Source: Polytrichum commune (taxonomy: Eukaryota > Streptophyta > Polytrichopsida > Polytrichales > Polytrichaceae). Taken from it: a stretch of DNA of 64,000 bases. Of this stretch, positions 21,279 to 31,435 are shown piece by piece; the stretch's first letter is position 1; each line of letters begins with the position of its first letter. The stretch spans positions 63,580,533 to 63,644,532 of the forward strand of contig OX485804.1 of the NCBI GenBank assembly GCA_950295325.1, given 5' to 3'. Both the position numbers and the translations under genes were made by a program. Below the pieces are notes generated by a model that was not told the origin of the DNA, did no database searches, and saw only the letters and a list, made by a program, of their open reading frames with translations.

Positions 21279-21420
21279 GCCATAGTAGGCGTAGGGTTTT
21301 GGGCCATAGGCAAGAACATTTTGGGTCACAGTATGCAATGGATGTGTGGTGTTAGCATGCTATGCATTTTACATGCCACACTTTGTATGTTTTTTTTTGC
21401 AATAATATAAGTGTCACATG

Positions 21421-21664
21421 ATTTCCCCTTCCATATGGTCTAAGGTTTGGATTGCCCTACCTAAACCATCACAAATATGAGTTTGGAATATTTTGTATGT
21501 TATATTATATTGGTTCACATATTTCCCCTTCAATATGATCTATGGTTTGGATTGCCCTACCTAAACCATATTCATACAAGTTTTTGTGCGATAATATGAA
21601 TGTTTTAAGATTTCCCCTTCAACTTGGCCTAAGGTTTGGATTGCCCGCCCTAACCAATCCCAAA
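21421..21664. repeat. Three tandem units carrying a diverged 22-base palindrome
   Basis: Units begin with ATTTCCCCTTC at 21421, 21521 and 21610. Each contains a 22-base near-palindrome at 21445, 21545 and 21634 of the form GTTTGGATTG-CC-CTACCTAAAC. The same length and outer arms as the GTTTGGGTCG palindromes suggest a diverged branch of the family. Related copies lie at 12205-12226 and 20906-20927. Confidence 0.8.
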
Positions 21665-22765
21665 TATGAGTTATTAATGGGGTTCTTGTTCTAAACACCC
21701 GCTTCAAAGTGTTCGCATCTTACAACTTTCTCCAATATGTGTTCCGTTTATCCTTGTTCTTATTTCTGTGAATGTCTCAAAATGCCCAAAAAGTCTCAAT
21801 TTAACGAATATAGTGTTATGTCTCATTGTCTGTAGATACATGAAGTTCAATGTTACCATTAACATTTTTTCATTTCTTTTGTTTGATGGAGATGTACGCA
21901 TTTAATTATTTTGTATTTATGATGAAGCAAAGTGCATCACGTATGGATGCATTTTTTTTAGGCCATCATTGTGTGATGGAGAATTGTCATATTCAACAAA
22001 TCTTTTTTTTGAGTGACATATTATTGAACAATGCTACGGTTGATGACTTGACTGTGACTAAACTAGCATTGAAGGGGATCACAAAAAAAATTCAGCAATT
22101 ATCATGAGTTTCAAAAATATTGTTGCCCCAAAAATTGAGTGGTGGTTGAACTTAATGTCTTGTCATGTATAACATCAATAATTCTTATTTTGCATCTTGA
22201 TATTTATATTATTTGTCTCTAAATTTATTCAACTTGTGAGGAAAAATATTTGTCATTCCAAGATCATGTATAAGGCATGACAAACTTTTGGACACAAGCT
22301 GGTATTTTTTTCCCTTGGCTGCAAAGTTTTACAAGGAAAACATCCAAGAGATGTTGGAGGAGGAGACACATACTCAAATCTTCTAATCATAGCAGCAAGT
22401 CTAGTTACATATCATATACCTCCCTTCATCCAAAATTTGATGACATGGCCATAAATTCAAATTGTTACTTAATTTTAGAATTATACTTGAATTGAATTGT
22501 CAAATGTGATTGGTCCATCTTCTCGTGGCTACAATCTTCCGCCATGGCTAGAAGACACAACACGCCTACACGTGAATTCATGATCACCCACCCATATTCG
22601 TTTTTTACATTGGAAATTTAGAGGTGGAGTCAAATTATACATGTTTGTAAAGGCAGTTAAACCCTCTAAGTAGCCTTTCATTTATTTGTTGGCAACTGTG
22701 TATGTTTTAATGAATTGGTGATTTCTATAAGATCTATGAATTTTGATCTCATTCATTGTGGACTA
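21665..22765. other. AT-rich intergenic DNA, no gene recognised
   Basis: Short reading frames here are AT-biased and lack domains. A phrase CAATTTAACGAATATAGTG near 21797 recurs as CAAATTAACGAATATAGTG at about 12232, so some of it is dispersed repeat. Confidence 0.45.
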
Positions 22766-23242
22766 TGTGGGAACACGCGAACACCAAAATATCCGGATTG
22801 GCGGTTTTAAGTGCCTAATCCGGGTTGTCCGGATGACCCTAGTATCGTCCAGGGATTCTGTGAAGTGTAGGAGGTCTAAAACTCTCCGTACCTGCTTATT
22901 TCTTCTTCCTTAGCCAAATTTCCGGAAATCCTAATTTCTGGATATTTGGTCTTTGGGGACATTCTTAGCCTTTTTCCGGAGTGCACCTCTCCGGATGTTA
23001 TTTCTAGGTCCTCTTTATAATACTTACCCACCCCTTTACGTCTACCCTCTAGAATAATTGGTTTCTTCCGGTGAAGACGTCCTTGATAAGGTTAGAATCC
23101 GGAAACTCCCTCACAACCAATCCGGATTGATCAGGTCCGTCCTGGCAGGTCACGCAGAGAGATCTGGATTGTTTCTTGGGACCATAGTGGCCAGAGGAGT
23201 CCGGATTCCGACCGGAAATCTAACTCGACGGGATGAGTAGGT

Positions 23243-23699
23243 GACCCGTACCACTTTCCGGATTACCCCGTCCAAAGACTGTGAGACCTCTTCAGAAGGT
23301 CGGATGGCGTAAGTCCGGCACCTTCCGGATCTTGCCCAGTCCTAACGACGGCTATCTCACATGGACGTTACCTAGGCATTCGGAACAATGAGGATCTCTT
23401 CCTACTGCACTCCGGAGGTGGCCTCCTATCCGGAATCCTTACTGATCCGGACCTCTCCTTCTCCGTCCGACGGATCTGTCCGGCTACCTCTACCTTGGAT
23501 TCTACTCAATCTGAGCTAACTGGGCGATCCGTACCACTAATCCGGACAGGTCCGTCTAAGGACGGTGGGACCTTTTCAGAAGATCAGATTGGCGTAAGTC
23601 CGGATCCCTTCCGGATCTCACCCAATCTTCCTAGCGGCTATCCCACCTAGACGTTACCCAACCTACCGGATTAGTGAGGTTTCCCTCCCACTACACTCA
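23243..23699. repeat. Imperfect direct duplication, 283-287 bp offset, inside the GC-rich element
   Basis: Copy one (about 23243-23412) and copy two (about 23526-23699) share CCGTACCACT, TTCAGAAG, GGCGTAAGTCCGG, CTTCCGGATCT, CGGCTATC, GACGTTACC and CACTC-ending segments. The unit lies 3' of the gag-like ORF in its untranslated part and does not code for a recognised protein. Confidence 0.75.
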
Positions 23700-24151
23700 G
23701 AGAGGATCTACAAGGCGATAACCGGATCTGATCCGGGTCTCCTCTCTCATGTCCTATCCGGAACTCCTATCCCTCATGCTCTCTCTTTCTCTTCCACTAA
23801 CGATCTCCGGATCATTCACACAAACATCAATAAAGAGAAGTCAAGGAGTGAGAAGCAAAGACATTTATTCGGAGTAGGAGTAATCACAATACAACAATGG
23901 AGAAGGAACCCTCCTCAAGCTCCTTATTCAGCCTTAAGTAGAGGCTCGAAAATCCCTAAACTGAGGGCGGCGGCCCAAGCGGCCGCCGCTTAAGAAAACC
24001 CTAACTACCCCCGGTCTCCCGGATTTCCCGGATCCAGATCCGGGTTTTCCGCTGACACTACCAAAGGAAAATTTTATTAATCGTCTTCAAAAACTCCTAA
24101 GTCCTACCTGCCTACCTCCATTCTGCCTAACTAATCTAGCTACTCCCCTAA

Positions 24152-26218
24152 CTAAGAAGACCGGTGCTTCTTCGGAGCCGATCCCTCCTTTGAGTGACTC
24201 CCTAACCCGCTGACGGCGGATGAGCCCCCTGCCGGCGACGCCTTCTGCAGCCGCGTGAGCATCCTCCTCATGTTCGGAGACGGAGCAACCTCGTCCTCCG
24301 AATCCGCTGCCCTCTCGGTCCGTGGGGTAGCGGTCCCTGGTGTCCCGGAGACTGTCCCTGGGGTTCCGGAAGCTGTCCCCATCCGGATGCTTCGGACTGG
24401 AGAAAGATCGCTTCCGGTGCCCTGCTCCGGATTCTGTCCGCCCGAGAGTGAAGCCGTCCGCGGATCCCTGTTGGAGGCCGCCCTCGAGTGTGGCGGAGGA
24501 AATGGACTCACCACTTGGCAGTCCCGTGGAGACGATGGCGAGGCGTGGGTCATAGGGGCCTTGCCCCTACTCGGAGTGGCCTCCCGATCGGAAGTCTGGT
24601 GCCGGATCGGCGTCCTAGCCCTATCCGGAGTTCGGGACCTATCCGAGTTCCGCGGAACAGGGGACTGGCCCCTTCCGGATCGGACCGACCCGGTGCTCTT
24701 CCGCCTCACCTGGGGAGAACGGACCCTTTCCGGAGCCCCTCCGGAACTACCAGGCCGAGAGCCGCCTCCTTGCTGGCTGGGTCCTGCAGAGGCCGGCGGA
24801 TTCTGAACTAGGGCTACTTCACCAACCACCTCGTAGAGGGTTCCGGTTGGTGACCCTGGCGGACCCGGATAGAGCACCCTCCGCGGTGTTCCGCTTGGCG
24901 GGACCACCCTCTGGATTTCCGCCAGGAGATCCTTCATCGTTCGTGAATACTTCACGAGGATGGGGAGGGTCTGCCTGGCGGAAGCGGGATCTCCGGACTC
25001 CATCATCCGGTCGTAGAGATGTGCTTTGTTAACGATCTCCGCCGGATGACCCACCAGTTCCCGGCTGAAGAACACTGCCTGCTCCGCATGGTACTTCCGG
25101 ATCTCCTCGCTCTTCTGACTCAGCTCCTGAGTCATGGCCGCTACCTGGGCGGTGAGGTGGGCATTCTCCGTCTTGGCCTGCTCCAGCTCCTTCCGATCCG
25201 CCCTCTTTGCCAATTCCCGGAGAATGTTTCCGGGTCCGCAGTCGTCCAGAGCATGGTTCGCCCCCTTGACGATGTGCTCCAGTCGGTAATACTGGGTCTT
25301 GAGGTCCTCCATCCCCTCCTGGAACCGCTTGAATGGATTCTCCGGAAAGTCCCAAGCGGATAGGTCCACATTTCGCCATGGGGTCTCCCGGCTGGGTCCG
25401 GCTTCCGGATGTTGGTGAGGGGGAGGGGGAGAGAGTGGCCTCGAGACGGTTGGTGGCGGGCTTCCGGGTGACGAGGGAGGTGCTTCCGGAAGAATAGGGT
25501 CGCTGGAGGTCTCCGTCTCGACGTCTCCGGCTTCCGGAAGCAGCTTGTAGGTGACCTCATCCGCCGCTATTGTGAGCAGAACCTCCTCCTCTGCCGTGAT
25601 GCAGTCGAAATGCTGGTAGAGGTGCAAAATGAAGGGGGAGAGGAAGGAGGGTTTCCGGCCAATATGGGGGAGGGCCCGCCCCACTATCTCCTAGATAATC
25701 AGCCCCAAGTTCACCGGCCGGACTCCGGACATGGCACCGAACAACGTGTTAGCCATGGTAAGGCTGATCCGCTTCGGCTTGTCCGGGTTAAGGATAGGCA
25801 GGAGGAATTCCAACACCCTCCTTTCCCTTAGGTTCCGGCAGTTCCCGGGGTGGAAACCGTCCTTCGGATCCGCGTCCCCTCTAAATTTTCCGGCGAACAA
25901 GCCGTCGCGGCGGCCAGCCCATTCTTCTGTAATCCCCCGAGGAAACCCGTAGACCCTGTTCCAAATATCCGGAGTCCAGTGTTCCGGATCTCTCCTCTTT
26001 GTCCTTAACCACTGATTTCCTCTCTCAAACTTAAACTCTCGGAGAGTATCTTCGGCTCGGAGGTTCCAGGGTTTGGCTAGCAACCCTGCGCAGCCCATAA
26101 CCCGGAGATCCTCCGCGAGCTCCTGTAGCTTCCTATCTTCCCTCGGAATTGCAGGGATGAGGGCTTTGAGCGGAACCGGGATAGGTTCCCTCTGATCCTC
26201 TTCCCGGGCTTCCGGCAT
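24152..26218 (-). pseudogene. Gag-like / plant-transposon-protein ORF split by an amber codon
   Basis: The ATG at 26218 starts a 689-codon frame ending at TAG 24154-24152, interrupted only by TAG at 25693-25691. Before it (176 codons) come WTPDIWNRVYGFPRGI, GDADPKDGF and RRVLEFLLPIL..MANTLFGAMSGV; after it EIVGRALPHIGRKPSF continues the same domain, so the stop splits one protein. The arrangement resembles the N-terminal domain of plant retroelement gag / 'putative plant transposon' proteins. The second half has a Pro-rich linker, a coiled coil (LAKRADRKELEQAKTENAHL region), then an Arg/Ser/Pro-rich tail (RSRTPDRARTPIR). No zinc knuckle, protease, reverse transcriptase or integrase is seen. 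Confidence 0.62.
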
Positions 26219-26873
26219 TTTCCTCTTCTCTCAATTCCCGGCTCAATCCTCTCTTCCGGATTCCTTCCCTTCCGTCTAATTGCCACAGAGTCCCGGCAAG
26301 CCCACGGCCGGTGACTGAAAAGTGCAGAGTCCCAGCAATCCCACTGCTGGCGGCTCGAAAGAATTAACACCTCACCACTCGTTCTCTCAACAGGTTGCCT
26401 TTTTCAGAAAAAAGTGGGAGGGAGAAGGAAGGGACCCTTAAATATCCTTCCTCCCCCTTCCTTCCCCTGTTACCGTTTGGTTTAACGAAAAACGGTTACC
26501 AACCGTTTTCCGGCGGTTCTCACCAACGGTTTTACTAACATTTTTACCAACGGCTCTCTTTTCCCCCAACCGTCATAAGGCCCGTTATAACCGCCACTTC
26601 CGGGCCGTTGGGTAATCTTGGCGCGTCCGTTACTTGGTCCGGACCAATGGTTTGGACCATGATTACATGGTCCGCCCATCCTATTTGACGGACCGGTCAT
26701 AGTACTTATTTAGAGTCGTTTTACCGCACAAGGCGGGGTTAGAACACTCTATTTCCTAGTACCATTAATTTTGTCCTAATAGACCCTATTATCCTTAGAT
26801 AATCAAGGTAAAATACGGAAATTGAATCCGTATTTCTGTATTTCCGTCTTTCCGTCGAATTTGGACTCCCACA

Positions 26874-29800
26874 GACTCAAGATTGTACATATACCTCCAC
26901 AATCTAAATTTCTCTACCTTCCAACAGAGTTTGGTTTTTGATTCCTTGTAAGTCGTGAAAACTTTTCTTAAGGTTATTAAAAGAAATACTAAAAAATATT
27001 TGAAAATGTGGGTGCAACTAATTTGGAATGGGAGCCAAAATTGGCGAAAAAAAAATGCTTAGTTTTACAAGATTAGCTTAATAATTCAAATTCTTTGAGT
27101 ATTTCTAAAAAACATGAGATTTCTATAACACTTTGACTTCTAGACATACTCTTTGGGTAGTGCAAAATTGGGTATCACGAGGAAGTATGTTCCCAAGAAT
27201 ATAAGTTTTGCATGCAACTAATTGGAAATACGAATAGCCAAACTTTAAATTAAAAACTGGTCACTTGGCTATTAGAATACTTTAAAAAAAACTTGTTTTT
27301 CATAATAACTAGAGCAAGGCATATTGATTATTTTTACACGATGATCTAGTTGGACGTCTTAGCACATCCTTTTTTTAAGAGCAACCTTGCCCAATACACT
27401 AGCACTACCTATGTACGTGTATCAGAGACTTATGAAACTTATTTTCAAACACTTTGACTTGAGCATGCTCATGCCATAGTGCTCATGAAATAGCAACCCT
27501 CAAAGAAAGATAGAGGTGAGCATATGTGTATGTGTAGAATGAGGGTTTTGGAACTAAGAGATCGTTTCAAAGTGAGAGTTCTATTTGTGTTTCCCATAAG
27601 AAATAGAGATGGGTTTCTTCAAATCAAAAAAATCTTCAAGCTTGGTCACAACTTTCAAGTAGGCTTAGGCAAGTTGGCGTGGTATTCTATAATATTAACA
27701 CTTAAAGGTTAAAGTTTGATTTTGCTTCTCACAAAAGATCAAGGTGTTTCTCCTTCTCAAAACAAAATTAGAATAATATGTTGCCTACCATCTTTAGAGG
27801 TTCAATTGGTAAGAGAATTTTTGTATTTAAGATTTTGTGAGAGTTTTCAACCACATGTTTATTAAGCAACAATAATTAGTGCTTTTGAAATAATTGATGT
27901 TGTTGGTTTTTGGATGCTTTCTCAAGAGATATAGTTGTTTTAGAGTGGACATGACATAGTTATTTCCATAGAGAGAGATATGTCTGATTCCTAAAAAAAA
28001 AGTACTTTCAAAACGGAATGAAAGAATTTTTTCGAATGGCAACTTGTTTTGTTTTCCATTGATGACCTTGTTTGTGCTTGGATTTTGAATAACTAATCTT
28101 CAAGCTTTCTTAGCATATTCAAGAGAATACTATTTTAGGTGATTGCTTTGAATTACAAATTTCTAAAATTGTTTGTCACAACCGCTCAATGAACTCAAAG
28201 GACATTGAAAGCTCGCTGCATATCTTTTAATTTTTGTGATATTTTAGCGTGGTATACTAATATAGGTATAGTGAAGCACAAACACAAATGATTTATGCGT
28301 TTATCGAATGTAATCTCTTTACAAATATGTGCATAGACATGCGTTGGAGAATAGAAAGTATTCATATTATTATTTTTTTATAAAGAATGATGTTATTCTA
28401 AATTCATTATTATTTTTATGGGTTGCTCATTAGAGTTACAATGTTTTTGTTTCAACCACATTTCATAATCTATTTCATTTTTAATTGATTTATCCTTAAT
28501 TTAATGGCAAATATTACAATTATTTTTTGTTATCCTTCATAATGAACTTTAATTCCATCAAATTTGTGGCATGTTTTGCAAATTGAGGTGGTCAAGCTTC
28601 TCTAGAAATATATTAATTTTTTAATTTTATAGCATATTTAAAAAAAATTTACAACAAGTATTGTACCTGGGTACGCAACTCCTATATTATACAGAGGAGG
28701 CATCAACATTAAAACGATTTAGAAAACAACTTTTGTAAAAATTCCATCAAATTATACAAAAATAAAAGGACCAAAAAATTGGGTAAAAATCAAATTAAAT
28801 AAAATGAGATGTAGAAAAAGTCGGGTTGCATATTTATTTTAAAAAAAACTCCACAACATGTATAAAGAATTGAAACACATATTTTTTTAGCCTATGCCTT
28901 TTCATAATTTTAAAAGATCCACACAAGTAGTTGCCTCCAATTAAAATTAAAGTTCATTGGCAATGTTTTTATTTATAATTTATTATTATTATTAGAAAGC
29001 CCAAAAAGTTGGGTAGTTTGGCCATTGTACCTATATTAAAGAAACTCATATAATTTGGTGTTTAATGAAATTATATGCTTCAAGGAATATTCATTTTTCT
29101 ATATATAATCACATTTTTGATTCCTTGTTGGAAGGGCTACATGAGTTTCCTACATTAAAACAAATTATATCACTCGAGATTAGACTAAAATGCATCATAA
29201 GTGATTATAAAATATGGGCCATATAATACGGGAGTTGCTTACCCGGGGTGTTGTAAGCAGTGTGATGATTGTAGATGCTATTATTTGAAGATGGTTGTGC
29301 CTTCCAACACCATGAAGAATAGAATGATGAAGGTTATATAGAGAATCGTGCTTCAGGATCCACAATGGCCTATAGCAATCTTAATAGCATGTATTACAAT
29401 TTGAAAATTCATGGTGCTCTTATATATATATAAAATTTGTAGTGTTACATATTTGATCGCCACATAATTGCACGAGATCTTAATTTTTTTGATGTGCTTC
29501 GGTTGCCATCAGTGAGCTCGTGCCGTGCAACTAACATGAAAAGCCAGTAGTTGTGAGCCACTCTAATTCATCCTATTTTGATGTTTGGTTGTATTAGTTT
29601 TTCTCTTACGTTTAATATGTCTCTTATATTCATTTGGAAGACACGTGTAATGCTGAGGGAACGGTTCAATTTTTTCATTCTATGCAGCACATAAAGTGGC
29701 TTGTCGTGCAATGATTTGTAACGTAATTGCCTTACCAACGGGAAAAACCATGAAACTTAATTTTCCTCCTTTTGATGTGAGGATTGTGGCTAAGTTCCTC

Positions 29801-31173
29801 GTTTATTTTAGAAGAAAGAGAATCATTCTTCACTTTGCAGATAATGAATAAGATGTTCATGTCAGATTCAAATATGGTGAGGAAAACAGCTACAGCCTCA
29901 ATTTTTTGGATATTCTAATCATCTTGTCCTTTTTGTGTGTTTAACATCCTGAGAGAAGTGGGCTAATTGGACAAAGTGACCACTTAAGACCCGTCGACCT
30001 AACTTTGAAGATGCCATCTCTTGTTGATAAATTTGAAGAGTTTGAAGTTTGAGGTTCACTGTGCGAAGCCAATATCAATTATAACCACACAGGGCATGCA
30101 CTAAGTTACGACTCACTGGGGACTGCAGCGAGGAGTAGCCAGTTAATGCGATGCATGTAACTGATGCACCACTTCAGAGTGATAGAAATGAGGCGGAGGG
30201 ATTCTACTTTGACAGTTTAGGGTTGAGAAGAGGTTCTATTTTCTCAACGATCTGACCATCTGTACAAATCTAGAATATTACGGCAACAGCTGAGACCATA
30301 AAGAGAAGGAAGAACTTCCAATGGATGCTGCTTGAATGTGGGTTGCAACGGCCAGAACTATGGACTGGAATGTGGATGCATATGTAGGGCCATAAGCAAT
30401 TAGAAAATGGTCATTCTAGGCTGGACACCTAAGTTGACAGATAATCAATGCTGATATGGAACAACGAAAGCACAAGATCCGAGGACAATCTGAGACATGA
30501 TGGACCAAATGCTGTCAGCATCCTTTAACCCCAGAAAGTCTACATAACAGACTACCATTGATCAACTCTTCCAAATTCGGGATTGATTTTTGATTAGTAG
30601 CAGCTATGGAGGTAGAAGGCCATGTACCAGTAGGAGCCACGTCACTCGAAGATTCCAACAAGATCGGATGGGTTTCTTGTCCTCAATTGCCATTTAGGCC
30701 TTTTCAACCCCCCTACCAGCAGGGAAGGTGCAGGGTTTTACCTGCCGTGGCTTAATTCTGGACCCTGGTATCAGCATCTTGTAACAGCTCCCTCATGAAG
30801 ATCTAGGCTTTCCATTAAGAATCTGCCAGATCATGAGAACACGAATATTTGACAGATTTTGGGAGAATCAACTGTACAAGAATTTGCAGCCTGACTTCAT
30901 GATATTGAAAATGCATGGGCCCCCTTCAGAGGTAGCTTCCAATGAGTCATAAACCGAACCATTGCATAAACATAACGTCAACTGGTCGTCGTCTGTAACA
31001 GCCGTAACAGCAAGAAAGTATGCACCTAATGCAGAGAGATCAAAAGCTCACGCAAGGATATACAACCCAAAGCCATGCTAGTATTCCTGACCACTTCCAT
31101 ATAAATGGTGTGATCTTGACCCATGGATGGAGACCCAATCATGGTCTTGGGATGCATCCAAATCACATGCTGG
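26874..31173. other. AT-rich intergenic DNA downstream of the BELL gene
   Basis: No gene or structural RNA is recognised between 26.9 and about 30.0 kb. From about 30.05 kb composition becomes more balanced and non-repetitive, continuing into the 3' side of the BELL gene, where an untranslated region is likely. The part at 29810-30040 is a dispersed repeat listed separately. Confidence 0.45.
29810..30040. repeat. Dispersed repeat, partner at 59553-59770
   Basis: Shared ordered phrases with the 59.6-kb copy are AGAA..ATTCTTCACTTTG, ATAATGAA(T/C)AAGAT, AACATCCT/ACATCCTAG then GAGAAGTGGGC, ACCACTTAAGACCC and ACCTAA. The copies are diverged and in the same orientation; the family is not identified. 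Confidence 0.6.
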
Positions 31174-31435
31174 TCAGAAACTAATGTGCATGCTCATGAC
31201 GTCAAGAGCGAGCAATTGATGTTCGGAATCTAGAGTATACAGGTCTAAAGTTTGGATGAATTCACCCTCCTCGAATAAATACTGTGACCGACTCCTCAAA
31301 CGGAAACAGCACGTTCCCGCAACACCATTCACTTCAGGATTACTGTGGGGGCCAGAAATTTGATCAAGCAATGTCCTACGACATCCAAGACAAGGGCACA
31401 AGCAATAATTGGAGGTCTGAGAGAATATTATCCAG
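31174..31435 (-). other. Out-of-frame downstream reading frame, possible former BELL C-terminus
   Basis: In a frame different from that of the homeodomain, an open stretch overlaps the last BELL exon and runs past the stop at 31436 to 31174. Its end reads SQYLFEEGEFIQTLDLYTL. BELL proteins normally extend beyond the homeodomain and carry a short VSLTLGL (ZIBEL) motif; a weak look-alike (CALVLDV) sits in a third frame near 31390. Whether this is lost coding sequence or 3' UTR is unresolved. Confidence 0.3.

Larger units (their letters stand above)
22766..26873 (-). mobile_element. GC-rich transposable element with gag-like ORF and no polymerase
   Basis: A sharp compositional island is bounded by TGTGGGA at 22766 and TCCCACA ending at 26873. 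It is flanked by GACTA (22761-22765) and GACTC (26874-26878), a five-base target duplication with one mismatch. TG..CA ends and a ~5-bp duplication would fit an LTR-type element, but no pair of long terminal repeats could be found, so it may be a non-autonomous derivative or a different class. The single ORF system (24152-26218) is on the minus strand. The whole island is saturated with TCCGGA/ATCCGGAT motifs, coding or not. Confidence 0.6.

Noticed and set aside
24255-24811. Plus-strand reading frames of 107-183 codons in the GC-rich element
   Set aside because: They are antisense shadows of the gag-like ORF in a GC-rich region with few stops.
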